DNA from: Vibrio sp. 10N.261.45.E2
GTDB taxonomy: Bacteria; Pseudomonadota; Gammaproteobacteria; Enterobacterales; Vibrionaceae
Assembly: GCF_002875705.1 (NCBI RefSeq)
Contig: NZ_MCZZ01000121.1
Span: 58,956-122,955, forward strand
Direction: 5' to 3'
Length of the DNA: 64,000 nucleotides
In this document: positions 47,104 through 57,406 of the stretch, piece by piece
How positions within the stretch are numbered: position 1 is the first letter of the stretch
How the letters are laid out: the number at the start of each line of letters is the position of its first letter
Made by a program: the position numbers and the translations under genes
The notes under the pieces: generated by a model
The model's input: the letters and a program-made list of their open reading frames with translations, nothing else
Databases searched by the model: none
What the model was told of the DNA's origin: nothing

Positions 47104-48651
47104 ATGCAGTCATTCGTTGATTTTTTGAATGGAATAATCTGGAGTCCAGTACTTATCTACCTATGTTTAGGTGCCGGTTTGTTCTACTCCATCATGACTC
47201 GATTTGTTCAAATCCGTCACTTCTTTGAAATGTGGCGCTTGCTACTATCGGGAAAAAGCTCAACAAAAGGCATCTCGTCTTTCCAAGCTCTAGCCGTTTC
47301 GCTATCTGGCCGTGTAGGTACAGGTAACATTGCTGGTGTTGCTGCTGCTATCGGTTTCGGTGGCCCAGGTGCAGTATTCTGGATGTGGGTTGTAGCCTTC
47401 TTTGGCGCTGCGACTGCTTACGCAGAATCGACGCTAGCGCAAATCTACAAAGAAGAAGACGAAGGCCAGTTCCGTGGTGGTCCGGCTTACTACATTGAAA
47501 AAGCAATGGGTCAGAAGTGGTACGCATGGATCTTCGCTATCGCGACTATTTTTGCATGTGGTATTTTGCTTCCTGGTGTTCAGTCAAACAGTATTGGTAA
47601 TGCTGTAGAAGCTGCATTTGGCTCAGGTGACATGATTGAAACAGCTGTCGGTACATTCAGTTTCGCTAAAATTTTCACCGGTACTGTTGTTGCTATCATC
47701 CTTGCTTTCATCATCTTTGGTGGTGTTAAACGTATTGCGAACTTCACACAAATCGTTGTTCCTTTCATGGCATTGGCTTACATCATCATCGCGTTCGTTA
47801 TCATTCTGCTAAACATCAGCCAAGTGCCAACTGTTTTCGCAATGATCATCGGCGATGCATTCACACCTATGGCAGGCTTCGGCGCTGCAATTGGTTGGGG
47901 TGTTAAGCGTGGTGTTTACTCAAACGAAGCGGGTCAAGGTACTGGTCCTCACGCGGCAGCTGCTGCAAGTGTTGATCACCCTGCTCAACAAGGTTTGGTA
48001 CAAGCGTTCTCTATCTACATCGATACACTTCTAGTATGTTCTGCTACAGCGTTCATGATCATCATCACTGGTGCTTACAACGTTCACGGCGGCGCTGAAG
48101 GCGTGTTCCTTGTTCAGAACCTAGCAGCAAACATCGGTGCGAATGGTCCTGTATTTACACAGCTTGCTATTGAAAGTGCACTACCAGGCATTGGTAAGCC
48201 ATTCATCGCATTTGCTCTGTTCTTTTTCGCATTTACAACGATTCTTGCTTACTACTACATCGCAGAAACGAATATTGCTTACCTACGTCGTACCATCAAG
48301 ATCCCTGGCATGATGTTCGTACTTAAGCTTGTTCTTATCACTGCAGTTTTCTATGGCACAGTTAAAACAGCTAACCTTGCATGGGCAATGGGTGATGTTG
48401 GTGTTGGTTTGATGGCATGGTTAAACATCGTTGGTATTCTGATTATCTTCTTCATGTCTAAGCCTGCGCTTAAAGCTCTAGCTGACTACGAAGAACAGCA
48501 GAAACAAGGTGTGACTGAGTACACTTTCAACCCTGTAAAACTAGGCATTAAAGGTGCGACTTACTGGGAAGAGAAGTACAAGCGTAAAACAGGCAAGTCT
48601 CCAGAAGCAGAAGCTGCAGACACTAAACCTGTAGAGCAACCTTCAGCTTAA
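47104..48651 (+). CDS. Alanine/glycine:cation symporter (AGCS family)
   Basis: This is an inner-membrane symporter of 515 residues with about eleven hydrophobic segments, moving alanine or glycine with Na+. Family blocks are present: GAGLFYSIMTRFVQIRHF, SGRVGTGNIAGVAAAI, FRGGPAYYIEKAMG, and GVKRGVYSNEAGQGTGPHA. The last 50 residues are hydrophilic and charged. Substrate choice between alanine and glycine is not readable. It ends at a strong bidirectional terminator shared with the convergent acetate transporter gene. Confidence 0.9.
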   Translation: MQSFVDFLNGIIWSPVLIYLCLGAGLFYSIMTRFVQIRHFFEMWRLLLSGKSSTKGISSFQALAVSLSGRVGTGNIAGVAAAIGFGGPGAVFWMWVVAFFGAATAYAESTLAQIYKEEDEGQFRGGPAYYIEKAMGQKWYAWIFAIATIFACGILLPGVQSNSIGNAVEAAFGSGDMIETAVGTFSFAKIFTGTVVAIILAFIIFGGVKRIANFTQIVVPFMALAYIIIAFVIILLNISQVPTVFAMIIGDAFTPMAGFGAAIGWGVKRGVYSNEAGQGTGPHAAAAASVDHPAQQGLVQAFSIYIDTLLVCSATAFMIIITGAYNVHGGAEGVFLVQNLAANIGANGPVFTQLAIESALPGIGKPFIAFALFFFAFTTILAYYYIAETNIAYLRRTIKIPGMMFVLKLVLITAVFYGTVKTANLAWAMGDVGVGLMAWLNIVGILIIFFMSKPALKALADYEEQQKQGVTEYTFNPVKLGIKGATYWEEKYKRKTGKSPEAEAADTKPVEQPSA

Positions 48652-48721
48652 GCTTGTGCCTTAACAAATGGATTGCTTTAACAAATAGCTCGCTTTAACT
48701 CGCGCTATTAATAACGCATAA

Positions 48722-48757
48722 AAAAGGGGTTAGCCATTTCGGCTAACCCCTTTTGTT
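48722..48757 (+). terminator. Bidirectional terminator between AGCS symporter and acetate transporter
   Basis: AAAAGGGGTTAGCC pairs perfectly with GGCTAACCCCTTTT around a five-base loop, and A- and T-runs flank it. It can serve both convergent genes. Confidence 0.93.
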
Positions 48758-48812
48758 TTATTCATAACCAATAAACGGCTTATAACAAACTAACTGTTCC
48801 CGAGTTAGAGTA

Positions 48813-49406
48813 TTAAGCAGCGATTTCTTGTGTTGCCATTTGAGGTGCTTTCTTCTCACCGATAGGCAGTACTGTGCGGCCGTATTCGTTGTTGATTACT
48901 TGTGCCATTGCAAAGTAGATAGCTGAAGCACCACAGAAGATACCTTCAAAACCAGCGATAGTGCCGATTAGTTCGCTGCCAGTGAAATCACGAGCTGCAA
49001 GTAGGAAGAACAAGATAGTCAGTGAACCGAATACTACTTGCTTCGCAACTGGGTAGCATAGAGAACCGATGAACATGAAGCCTGTGAAGATGCCCCATAG
49101 TAGTAGGTACCAACCCATAAATGCAGCAGGGCTTGCAGGTAGACCCATGTAAGGCATCACGATTAAACCAACCAAAGACAACCAGAATAGGCCGTAAGAA
49201 GTAAACGCAGTTGTACCGAACGTGTCACCACGTTTGAAACACATTGTGCCCACGATAACTTGGCTCAAACCACCGTAAAAAATACCCATAGCAAGAATCA
49301 TTGAATCGATTGGAAAGAAACCTGCGTTGTGGATATTAAGAAGAATAGTGGTCATACCGAAACCCATTAAGCCTAGTGGCGCTGGGTTAGCTAGTTTGGT
49401 CGACAT
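48813..49406 (-). CDS. Acetate uptake transporter (GPR1/FUN34/SatP family)
   Basis: This membrane protein of 197 residues has six hydrophobic segments. The opening [18 protein letters not shown] is the family signature NPx[27 protein letters not shown] and [18 protein letters not shown] segments follow. Relatives (E. coli SatP, fungal Ato1) move acetate or succinate with protons. Only acetate or a small carboxylate can be inferred. It is convergent with the AGCS gene. Its upstream region contains the 135-bp repeats. Confidence 0.88.
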   Translation of the reverse strand: MSTKLANPAPLGLMGFGMTTILLNIHNAGFFPIDSMILAMGIFYGGLSQVIVGTMCFKRGDTFGTTAFTSYGLFWLSLVGLIVMPYMGLPASPAAFMGWYLLLWGIFTGFMFIGSLCYPVAKQVVFGSLTILFFLLAARDFTGSELIGTIAGFEGIFCGASAIYFAMAQVINNEYGRTVLPIGEKKAPQMATQEIAA

Positions 49407-49607
49407 TGCGAATTTACCTTATTAAAGTGGTTGATTAAAAAAAATCGATAAAATTTGTAAGAAAATTTTAATCTATAAACCGTTCAACTAGGTAATCCAG
49501 TTATCGAAAACTAAGATTGTACAAATGATCTTATGGAAAATAGGTTTCATAACAACACGAATTAATTCACAAAAACTATAAGTGAGTAGACGACCTATCG
49601 CGCTATA

Positions 49608-49742
49608 AAAAAGATGCGAGTAACGGGATGCGGGATGCGAAAAGAGTCTTCAGATTTAAGTAAGCGAGAACCCTTAGCATCAAACTTAGATAATAGAGAG
49701 CGAGCTTTTCGTTACTCGATTACTCGCATCCCGTATCTGTTC
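49608..49742. repeat. 135-bp intergenic repeat, copy 1
   Basis: This copy differs from copy 2, exactly 200 bases downstream, at six of 135 positions (about 96% identity). The ends are inverted: GATGCGAGTAACG at the left, CGTTACTCG...ACTCGCATC at the right, so a long hairpin can form. It encodes no convincing protein, although the same short reading frame stays open in both copies. There is no transposase. It is probably a non-autonomous dispersed element of the REP or MITE kind. Confidence 0.8.
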
Positions 49743-49753
49743 ATTGAATCGTC

Positions 49754-49785
49754 ATTCCAGAATCGAGGGACGAGATATCTGGAAT
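49754..49785. repeat. Inverted repeat between the two 135-bp copies
   Basis: ATTCCAGA at 49754-49761 and TCTGGAAT at 49778-49785 flank a 16-base loop (TCGAGGGACGAGATA type). It resembles palindromic REP-like units seen in other Vibrio intergenic regions, from memory. Confidence 0.55.
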
Positions 49786-49807
49786 CTCCTTTCGAGATAT
49801 ACATATG

Positions 49808-49942
49808 AAAAAGATACGAGTAACGAGATGCGGGATGAGAAAAGAGTCTTCAGATTTGAGTAAGCGAGAACCCTTAACATCAAACTTAGACAATAGAGAG
49901 CGAGCTTTTCGTTACTCGATTACTCGCATCCCGTATCTGTTC
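49808..49942. repeat. 135-bp intergenic repeat, copy 2
   Basis: This is the second copy of the element at 49608, in the same orientation. It ends 18 bases before the stop codon of the NhaC-type gene, so nhaC transcripts running leftwards would cross both copies and could fold into two large hairpins. Confidence 0.8.
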
Positions 49943-49960
49943 TCCATTCGTAATCTAAAA

Positions 49961-51511
49961 TTACGCTTGTTGAGTTTTAGATTCAGAGACTTGAGATTGA
50001 ACTTCTGAAGAAGCGTTTTTACTCACGTCACGCTTGGCTAACAGAGTTACAAGAATAAGCTGAGCAACAAGAGCCCCAAGCACAACCAATGCACTTCCCG
50101 TAAAACCTGCCACTACAAAACTAATCAGAGCAATAGAGCCGTTCATCAATGCGTAAGGCAGCTGTGTCTTAAAGTGTTCAAACTGATCACACCCTGCCCC
50201 TGTAGAAGAGAGAATGGTGGTTTCAGAGATTGGAGAACAATGGTCACCAAACAAACCACCAGACAACACGGCACCAATTGCGACGAGTAAGGGAGCATCA
50301 ATCGCAATCGCTGTTGGAATAACTAATGGCATCATTATCGCAAAGGTTCCCCACGATGAGCCCGTTGCAAATGAGATAATGGCAGACAACAGGAACGCGA
50401 CTGCAGGTACTAACCAATATGGGAAACCGCTCTGCGCTTGTTCTGCAATATAAGCCGCTGCTCCTAACTCTTTACCGACAGTACTTAACGCCCAAGCCAG
50501 TACCAAGATTATTGCCACTGGCATCATGTTTCCCATGCCTTTTAGGTACACAGAAACACCATCCGACAGTTTTCTAACGCCGTAGTAAGCCATCAGCGAG
50601 ATCAAGGTAATCGCGGCAAAGAAATAAGCCGAAGATAATGCTGCTCTAAATGATGAACCTGCGACCTTTTGGAATGGAAAGCCCTGTGGAACCAACATGG
50701 CACATAACACCACAACCATCACCAGAAGCGGTGCCCAGACAAAAGATGCCTTTGCATTTTTATGCGAGAACGCATTAAGTGATTCGCTATTCACACCAGA
50801 GTTGATTCCCGCTTGGCAATCACGTTCAGCTTTTGCCATTGGCCCAAAGTCTAAGCCTTTAACTGACACCAAAGGCACAATGAAGATCGCGAGGAATGCG
50901 TAGAACTGAAAAGGAATCGCACCGATGAAAGCATCCCAGTCAGACATGTTGACATTCAAGGCTGTAAACTCTTTTTGAATCAGGCTCATAATGTAAACGC
51001 CCCATCCAATGAAAGGAATAAGGATCGCAACTGGCGATGAGGTTGAATCGATGATGAATGCTAGCTTCTGTCTTGAAAGTTTCAGTTTATCGAAAAGGGG
51101 ACGAAAAACAGGGCCAACAATTAACGGAGTGCCTAAGTCTGAGAAAAATATAACGATTCCACCAAGCCATGCTGAAATTTGAGCTTGGCATTTATTGCTT
51201 ACCCACTGAGTCACTCGCTTGGCAAACGCGACGCCACCGCCCGACTTCTCCATCAAGGCGACAAAGCCTCCGATGAACACCAGCAGCATAATCACGCCAG
51301 CGTTGTAGCTGTCAGTCAATTGAGGGACTAGGTAACCTTTAACCATGGTACCAAACGTATCAAGAGGGTTCAGTTCGCTAAACATTCCAGTGAGCATGGC
51401 TACACCACTGAGTACACCAACAAAAAGGCCAATCACTACATTCCTTGTCGCCAACGACAACACCAAAGTAATAACAATGGGGATGAGTGACGTGATATCT
51501 GTCTGTTCCAT
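49961..51511 (-). CDS. Na+/H+ antiporter, NhaC family
   Basis: This is an inner-membrane protein of 516 residues with about eleven hydrophobic segments. The NhaC-type blocks are present: IFFSDLGTPLIVGPVFRPL, FIIDSTSSPVAILIPFIGWG, AFATGSSWGTFAIMMPLVIP-like FATGSSWGTFAIM and GGLFGDHCSPISETTI. Members exchange Na+ for protons, or malate/lactate in MleN relatives. The exact ions here are not readable. The C-terminus is hydrophilic. No hairpin terminator with T-run is seen, but the 135-bp repeats follow at once. Confidence 0.86.
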   Translation of the reverse strand: MEQTDITSLIPIVITLVLSLATRNVVIGLFVGVLSGVAMLTGMFSELNPLDTFGTMVKGYLVPQLTDSYNAGVIMLLVFIGGFVALMEKSGGGVAFAKRVTQWVSNKCQAQISAWLGGIVIFFSDLGTPLIVGPVFRPLFDKLKLSRQKLAFIIDSTSSPVAILIPFIGWGVYIMSLIQKEFTALNVNMSDWDAFIGAIPFQFYAFLAIFIVPLVSVKGLDFGPMAKAERDCQAGINSGVNSESLNAFSHKNAKASFVWAPLLVMVVVLCAMLVPQGFPFQKVAGSSFRAALSSAYFFAAITLISLMAYYGVRKLSDGVSVYLKGMGNMMPVAIILVLAWALSTVGKELGAAAYIAEQAQSGFPYWLVPAVAFLLSAIISFATGSSWGTFAIMMPLVIPTAIAIDAPLLVAIGAVLSGGLFGDHCSPISETTILSSTGAGCDQFEHFKTQLPYALMNGSIALISFVVAGFTGSALVVLGALVAQLILVTLLAKRDVSKNASSEVQSQVSESKTQQA

Positions 51512-51670
51512 AGGTAAACCTTAACCCTAAAATAAAGAATAAGTATAATTTAAAAGTGAATATAAATTCACAATGACCATTTGTACAGGACTTTATTCTC
51601 TAAATGGAGAATTGGCATTCAGATAGGGGGTGATAGCGTTAAATTACTCGAGGAGAGCTGAGCAGAAACG

Positions 51671-51701
51671 CAAAAGCCGAAAGCAATCACTTTCGGCTTT
51701 G
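51671..51701 (-). terminator. Terminator of the chitinase gene
   Basis: AAAGCCGAAAG and CTTTCGGCTTT form an eleven-base-pair stem around an eight-base loop. On the minus strand TTTG follows, so the T-run is short. Confidence 0.75.
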
Positions 51702-51744
51702 ATTAACCAGTTAAGTAACCTAAGGTACCTAATAGATTGAGCGG

Positions 51745-53457
51745 TTAATTACAGCTAATTTCATCCCAGAACCAGTTCGATTGAACCGGGCTTTCCCAGA
51801 CGCCCGGACCGTTTTTAGCCACGAAGCACTTGCCGTTATGTGTCACTTTATCGCCATTACTCACTTGGCTAACACCCGCTTGCCACGTAATAAATTCAGA
51901 TGGATCGACAACCACTGGTGGCTGAGTTACTGGCGGCTCTGTCACAGGTGGTTCAACGGGTGTAGGGTCTACTGGCGCAGGATCGACAGGAGCAGGGTCA
52001 GTCACTACAGGTGGTGTTGGCTCACCTGCCACTAGTTTCCAAGGGCCGCCATTGGCAGGGTCATCCCCTTGAGTCCACCATTTCGCTTCGTAAGTCGCAC
52101 CATTGTGAGTCACTTGATCGCCAGCGTTGTAAACCTTAGTCGCGCTCCAACCGTTACCACCGGGATCGGTTCCTGGGTCTACCGGATCAAGCTTGTCGAC
52201 TACTTTTACTTCCGGCCAACTCGCATGAGAGCCATAAAAATTGGTCACACACTTCTCGTAATCTCCAGCAACTAGCGCTGAATAAGCCGTTTGGAAACCA
52301 ACAAGCTCACATTCAAATGAATAGCCTTCTGGGCGGTCTGCGTAGTATTTCCAGTTACCATCCCAGTTTGTGTACAACACATCAGTTGCACCGTTGAGGT
52401 TCAAGCTTCCGTAAGGTGTTTGCTGCCAGCAGGTATTCGCTTCATCTGCCTCTACAGGAATTTCATAGTGCGCCGCTAGCCCTTCCCAATAACGAATACG
52501 GTTAACTGGCTGGCCTTTGTCTTTATTCTGTTCACCACACTCAATACCACCGTTGATCACATTGATGGTGGTACCAAAGCCATAACCAATCCCCGCATCC
52601 AGTTCACGTTGAGAAGGCGTCCATGTACGGTCGATCACATGTAGCATGGCTGGTTTTGGCGCTTGTGGTGTTAAGAAGAACCAAATAGCTGAAGCTAAGT
52701 TCAACCATGAATCAGCAACCAAACCTGGATTATTGAGAAGCACCGTCGCATCACCATCAAACATCACTTCAGAGAAGGCACCATAGTTAAAGTGGTAAGA
52801 AAGCTGCTTAGCACCACGTCCGAAGTAACCCTGCCCCGCAGCACATGGCCAACGCGCATTCTGCCAATCGTTCTGGCCACACCCCGTGGTGTAACCTTCT
52901 TGACCTTCAGACCACCCCATTTCACGAACATGCACCAGTGCTTGCTGCCACTCTTCGAGAGCTAATGGGTTATCAGAGGTGTTATCTATTGCAATGTGAC
53001 CGCCCGTCTCTTGAGAGAAGTGAGCAAAAGCGGTGATGATGGATTTCTTACAGATGGCATCAGAATCGCGGCCATCAGTGTACTCTCCACAGAAGGCTGG
53101 GAATTTACCAATCGCACGTAAGAAACGAGTGTAGGTGTATTCTGGCGCCGCCATCTGAGTTAGGAAATCCCATTCAGATTGAGGGAATACACGCTCAACC
53201 CGTTTTACGTTTTCAGGGTTGGAAGGTGAACCGGGTTCAATCGCTTCAACGATGGTGTTCGAACGAGTTTGTAAAGCTTGTGACCAGATCGCATACATAG
53301 GATCCGAGGTTTTCGCTTGTTCAGCGGCTTGTAATGCCGACTTTTCAACGAGGTAACCATTCGGGTTTTGCGGATCAGGTTGAATGTTCAAAGACGCATG
53401 ACTTTGTGCTGCCAAAGTGCAGCCCAGTACTGTCGCCAAATATTTGATTTTTAACAT
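51745..53457 (-). CDS. Secreted GH19 chitinase with two chitin-binding domains
   Basis: This 570-residue enzyme is exported (signal peptide about 1-21, ending AAQSHA). The GH19 catalytic domain (about 85-420) carries the acid Glu150 in HFSQETGGH and the GRGAKQLSYHFNYG block (213-226). Two CBM5/12-type chitin-binding domains follow: one at about 430-478 with YNAGDQVTHNGATYEAKWWT, one at about 520-570 with NGDKVTHNGKCFVAK. A Pro/Val/Thr-rich linker separates them. It hydrolyses chitin, the likely carbon source that also induces natural competence in Vibrio. It is a single gene. Confidence 0.9.
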   Translation of the reverse strand: MLKIKYLATVLGCTLAAQSHASLNIQPDPQNPNGYLVEKSALQAAEQAKTSDPMYAIWSQALQTRSNTIVEAIEPGSPSNPENVKRVERVFPQSEWDFLTQMAAPEYTYTRFLRAIGKFPAFCGEYTDGRDSDAICKKSIITAFAHFSQETGGHIAIDNTSDNPLALEEWQQALVHVREMGWSEGQEGYTTGCGQNDWQNARWPCAAGQGYFGRGAKQLSYHFNYGAFSEVMFDGDATVLLNNPGLVADSWLNLASAIWFFLTPQAPKPAMLHVIDRTWTPSQRELDAGIGYGFGTTINVINGGIECGEQNKDKGQPVNRIRYWEGLAAHYEIPVEADEANTCWQQTPYGSLNLNGATDVLYTNWDGNWKYYADRPEGYSFECELVGFQTAYSALVAGDYEKCVTNFYGSHASWPEVKVVDKLDPVDPGTDPGGNGWSATKVYNAGDQVTHNGATYEAKWWTQGDDPANGGPWKLVAGEPTPPVVTDPAPVDPAPVDPTPVEPPVTEPPVTQPPVVVDPSEFITWQAGVSQVSNGDKVTHNGKCFVAKNGPGVWESPVQSNWFWDEISCN

Positions 53458-53767
53458 GGTGGATTCTCTTATCTGTCCTTAATAAGTCCATCAAAGAGTA
53501 TGCGGCACGTGACAAATGGCCTAGCTGTTGCGGTGTGATTTTATAAAAAGTGCGAGTGATAGTTTTATGTATAGTTAAACGTAACAACACGTCTCATACT
53601 TTCTTGAGCTGATATCTAGTTTCCAACCGATTTAGTTTCTCGTTGTTGTTCACTTGCTTTCTAGGTGTTGATCATATGCCTTTAATGTAATGAATCGAAA
53701 AGAAAAAAGCCCCGAACTGAGTTCGAGGCTTAAGATCTTATTCAAAGCTGGCTAAATCTCTAAGAGA
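53458..53767. other. Promoter region of chitinase gene and guaA terminator
   Basis: There is no gene here. AGCCCCGAACT and AGTTCGAGGCT form a hairpin at 53704-53730, with a T-run on the minus strand after the guaA stop. The rest is A+T-rich upstream sequence of the chitinase gene, with no clear operator. Confidence 0.6.
53704..53730 (-). terminator. Terminator of guaA
   Basis: On the minus strand AGCCTCGAACT pairs with AGTTCGGGGCT (one G-T pair), followed by TTTTTT. Confidence 0.88.
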
Positions 53768-55321
53768 TTATTCCCACTCGATAGTTGCTGGTGGCTTACC
53801 AGAAATATCGTAAACTACACGTGAAATACCGTTAACTTCGTTGATAATACGGTTAGATACCTTACCTAGGAAGTCGTATGGTAGGTGTGCCCAGTGAGCA
53901 GTCATGAAGTCGATAGTTTCTACAGCACGTAGAGATACAACCCAATCGTACTTACGGCCATCGCCCATTACGCCAACTGAACGTACTGGTAGGAATACCG
54001 TGAATGCTTGAGATACTTTGTGGTAAAGGTCAGCAGCGTGAAGCTCTTCAATGAAGATAGCATCTGCGCGACGCAGTAGATCACAGTACTCTTTCTTGAT
54101 TTCGCCAAGAACACGAACACCTAGACCAGGACCCGGGAATGGGTGGCGGTAAAGCATGTTGTATGGAAGACCAAGCTCTAGACCGATCTTACGTACTTCA
54201 TCTTTAAACAGCTCACGTAGAGGCTCAACAAGACCCATTTCCATATCATCAGGAAGACCACCAACGTTGTGGTGAGATTTGATTACGTGTGCTTTACCTG
54301 TTTTAGATGCTGCAGACTCGATTACGTCTGGGTAGATAGTCCCCTGAGCAAGCCATTTAGCATTAGACAGTTTCTTAGACTCTTCATCGAAGATATCTAC
54401 GAATACGTGACCGATGATCTTACGCTTAGCTTCTGGTTCAGCTTCGCCTTCCAGAGCTTTAAGGAAACGATCTTCTGCATCTACTTTGATGATGTTTAGG
54501 CCGAATTGATCGCCAAACATATCCATAACTTGCTCAGCTTCGTTTAGACGAAGAAGGCCATTATCAACAAACACACATGTTAGTTTGTCACCGATAGCGC
54601 GGTGAGCAAGCATCGCAACTACAGATGAATCAACACCACCAGAAAGACCAAGGATAACTTCGTCGTCACCGACTTGTTCTTTAATACGTGCAACTGCATC
54701 TTCAATGATTGAAGCTGAAGTCCACAGACCTTCACAACCACATACGTTAAGAACGAAGTTCTCAAGCATTTTCAGGCCGTTTTTAGTGTGCGTTACTTCT
54801 GGGTGGAATTGAACACCGAAGTACTTCTTCTCTTCATTTGCCATCGCAGCGTATGGGCAAGTGTCTGTTTCAGCGATCTTTGTGAAATCAGCTGGAATCT
54901 CAACTACTTTGTCGCCGTGGCTCATCCAAACATCTTGAGTAGACTCAAGGTCAGCGAAAAGTGCAGACTCACCAGTAACTTGTACAGCAGCGTAGCCGAA
55001 CTCACGCTCAGTAGACGTTGCTACTTTACCGCCAAGTTGTTCAGCCATAGTTTGCATGCCGTAGCAGATACCGAATACAGGAACACCTGAATCAAATACG
55101 TACTGAGGTGCACGTGGAGAGTTCTCTTCCGTTACACTTTCAGGGCCACCAGATAGGATGATACCGTCTGGATTGAATTCACGAATATCCGCTTCTTCTA
55201 CGTCCCAGCTCCAAAGTTCACAGTAAACACCGATCTCACGAATACGACGAGCTACTAGCTGTGTGTATTGAGAACCGAAGTCCAGAATTAGAATACGTTG
55301 GTCATGAATATTTTTAGTCAT
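53768..55321 (-). CDS. guaA: GMP synthase (glutamine-hydrolysing)
   Basis: GuaA aminates XMP to GMP with glutamine and ATP. The 517-residue protein has the N-terminal glutaminase (about 1-200; nucleophile Cys in [10 protein letters not shown], His in QFHPEV), the ATP pyrophosphatase P-loop [13 protein letters not shown] and the C-terminal dimer domain ending [10 protein letters not shown]. Length fits the family (525 in E. coli). It lies downstream of guaB on the same strand, with a 377-base spacer that contains a MITE-like element, and ends at a terminator. Confidence 0.97.
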   Translation of the reverse strand: MTKNIHDQRILILDFGSQYTQLVARRIREIGVYCELWSWDVEEADIREFNPDGIILSGGPESVTEENSPRAPQYVFDSGVPVFGICYGMQTMAEQLGGKVATSTEREFGYAAVQVTGESALFADLESTQDVWMSHGDKVVEIPADFTKIAETDTCPYAAMANEEKKYFGVQFHPEVTHTKNGLKMLENFVLNVCGCEGLWTSASIIEDAVARIKEQVGDDEVILGLSGGVDSSVVAMLAHRAIGDKLTCVFVDNGLLRLNEAEQVMDMFGDQFGLNIIKVDAEDRFLKALEGEAEPEAKRKIIGHVFVDIFDEESKKLSNAKWLAQGTIYPDVIESAASKTGKAHVIKSHHNVGGLPDDMEMGLVEPLRELFKDEVRKIGLELGLPYNMLYRHPFPGPGLGVRVLGEIKKEYCDLLRRADAIFIEELHAADLYHKVSQAFTVFLPVRSVGVMGDGRKYDWVVSLRAVETIDFMTAHWAHLPYDFLGKVSNRIINEVNGISRVVYDISGKPPATIEWE

Positions 55322-55474
55322 TGTAAGCAGTCTTATTGGCTATGTGATAAAACGGAGGCGAGTTTACTCACCTCTGATTAACTCTTCAAGAAATAAAGCA
55401 AACGTTTTCGTTAGATATCTTTAACCCCGTGTTTTGAGAAAATCGGACTTTTAACAAAACAGACGGTAGATATA

Positions 55475-55648
55475 ATACCAATCACAATAAGTAAGTGTTC
55501 AGGAATAGCGCAGGAAAAAGCTTGAGAACAAGGCTGCTCTATTCGACAAAGAGTTCTGATAAGTAGTTACTCTACAATCAAAAATTCTAACCAAGTTATC
55601 GAGTTTTTTAACAAACTAGGATGACCCGTTATTTACTACGATTGGTAT
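55475..55648. mobile_element. MITE-like element in the guaB-guaA spacer (174 bp)
   Basis: The element begins ATACCAATCACAATAAGTAA and ends TTACTACGATTGGTAT, so its ends form imperfect inverted repeats of about 20-24 bases. It has no reading frame of note and no transposase. The layout is that of a small non-autonomous element. I recall very similar sequences scattered through intergenic regions of Vibrio of the Splendidus group, but no search was run. It lies inside the guaBA unit and would be transcribed as a structured spacer. The flanks (TATA left, ATAA right) do not show a clear target duplication. Confidence 0.7.
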
Positions 55649-55698
55649 AACAATGTGCCGATTAAATCAGCACATTATTCAAACGTTTGGACGTATTA

Positions 55699-57162
55699 TT
55701 AACCTAAACGGTAGTTAGGTGCTTCTTTCGTGATTTGAACATCGTGTACGTGAGATTCTTTCATGCCCGCACCAGAGATACGAACAAACTCAGCTTTAGT
55801 ACGCATGTCTTCAACAGTTGCAGAACCCGTTAGGCCCATGCTTGAGCGTAGACCGCCCATCTGTTGGTGAACGATCTCTTTTAGACGACCTTTATATGCG
55901 ATACGACCTTCAATACCTTCTGGAACAAGCTTGTCTGCAGCGTTGTCAGATTGGAAGTAACGGTCAGAAGAACCTTGAGACATAGCGCCAAGAGAACCCA
56001 TACCACGGTAAGACTTGTAAGAACGACCGTTGTAAAGAATAACTTCACCCGGTGCTTCTTCAGTACCAGCGAACATTGAACCAACCATCACACAAGATGC
56101 GCCAGCAACGATAGCTTTACAGATATCGCCAGAGAAACGGATGCCGCCATCTGCGATTACTGGAATACCGTATTCGTTTGCAACTTCAGCAGCGTCTGCG
56201 ATTGCTGTTACTTGAGGAACACCAACGCCAGTAACGATACGAGTCGTACAGATTGAACCAGGGCCGATACCCACTTTAACTGCACTAACACCTGCTTCGA
56301 TAAGAGCACGAGCGCCAGCGCCAGTTGCTACGTTACCACCGATGATTTGTAGATCAGGGTATGCAGCGCGAGTTTCGCGGATACGGTTAAGTACGCCTTC
56401 AGAGTGACCGTGTGAAGAGTCGATTAGTAGAACATCTACGCCAGCCTCAACTAGAGCAGCAACGCGCTCTTCGTTACCAGCACCAGCACCAACAGCTGCG
56501 CCTACACGTAGGCTGCCGCGCTCATCTTTACAAGCGTTTGGTTTACGTTCTGCTTTGTGGAAGTCTTTTGCAGTGATCATTCCAGTCAGTTGGAAGTCAT
56601 CATTTACAACAAGAACTTTTTCAACACGCGCTTCGTGCATTTTCTCTTGAACTTCTTCACGAGTTGCACCTTCTTTAACAGAAGCAAGGCGAGCTTTAGG
56701 CGTCATTACTACATCAACTTTCTTAGAAAGGTCAGTAACAAAGCGAACATCACGGCCAGTAATGATACCAACCAATTCGTTTGTTTCAGTAACAACAGGG
56801 AAACCGGCGAAGCCGTGTTTTTGAGTAAGGGCTACAACATCAGCGATTGTCGCGTCAGGGCTTACAGTTACTGGGTGAGAAACCACACCAGCTTCGTAAA
56901 TTTTAACCTGGCGAACCATTTCAGCTTGCTGCTCGATTGACATATTCTTGTGAATAAAGCCAATACCACCTTCTTGCGCAAGGGCAATTGCTAGGCGTGC
57001 TTCCGTAACAGTATCCATCGATGCAGAGATCATTGGGATGTTTAAAGAAATGTTTTTCGTTAACTGAGTGCGAAGATCAGCTGTGTTCGGAAGAACGGTT
57101 GAGTGTGCTGGGACGAGTAAAACGTCATCAAAAGTTAAAGCTTCTTTTGCGATTCGTAGCAT
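55699..57162 (-). CDS. guaB: IMP dehydrogenase
   Basis: GuaB oxidises IMP to XMP with NAD, the committed step to GMP. The 487-residue protein has the TIM-barrel core with the active Cys in [15 protein letters not shown] and the flap residues [23 protein letters not shown]-domain pair is inserted at about 95-200 ([31 protein letters not shown]). The ATG at 57162 gives the standard [20 protein letters not shown] two codons earlier was not used. It is the first gene of guaBA and is divergent from xseA. Confidence 0.97.
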   Translation of the reverse strand: MLRIAKEALTFDDVLLVPAHSTVLPNTADLRTQLTKNISLNIPMISASMDTVTEARLAIALAQEGGIGFIHKNMSIEQQAEMVRQVKIYEAGVVSHPVTVSPDATIADVVALTQKHGFAGFPVVTETNELVGIITGRDVRFVTDLSKKVDVVMTPKARLASVKEGATREEVQEKMHEARVEKVLVVNDDFQLTGMITAKDFHKAERKPNACKDERGSLRVGAAVGAGAGNEERVAALVEAGVDVLLIDSSHGHSEGVLNRIRETRAAYPDLQIIGGNVATGAGARALIEAGVSAVKVGIGPGSICTTRIVTGVGVPQVTAIADAAEVANEYGIPVIADGGIRFSGDICKAIVAGASCVMVGSMFAGTEEAPGEVILYNGRSYKSYRGMGSLGAMSQGSSDRYFQSDNAADKLVPEGIEGRIAYKGRLKEIVHQQMGGLRSSMGLTGSATVEDMRTKAEFVRISGAGMKESHVHDVQITKEAPNYRLG

Positions 57163-57254
57163 TTGCAATATCTCACAACAAAGGTGTTAAAAGGAGTAAA
57201 CCCAACTTTATCGTTTCGCATAATAAAGTGATTTGGATTTGATATTGCAGACGG

Positions 57255-57283
57255 ATTATACGCACGGCGAAATCGCTTGGCTA
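57255..57283 (-). promoter_or_regulatory. Putative sigma-70 promoter of guaB
   Basis: On the minus strand TAGCCA and TATAAT are separated by 17 bases. The -10 is perfect, the -35 has four of six consensus bases. Transcription would start about 85 bases upstream of guaB. I see no clear PurR box. Confidence 0.5.
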
Positions 57284-57406
57284 CACATTTTTGTATTTTT
57301 AATTTGCATTTACCTCCTTGATATGTATTATATTGCCGCTATCTTCCATACTCACGCCCTGTGAGATTCCAAGAAAGACCTTCCTTCAAGGAAAGATAGT
57401 GCTTCT

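Noticed and set aside
49614..50008. Two near-identical short frames in the 135-bp repeats
   Set aside because: They are open because the repeats are the same, not because they code. They lack ribosome sites, and the second runs into the end of the antiporter gene.
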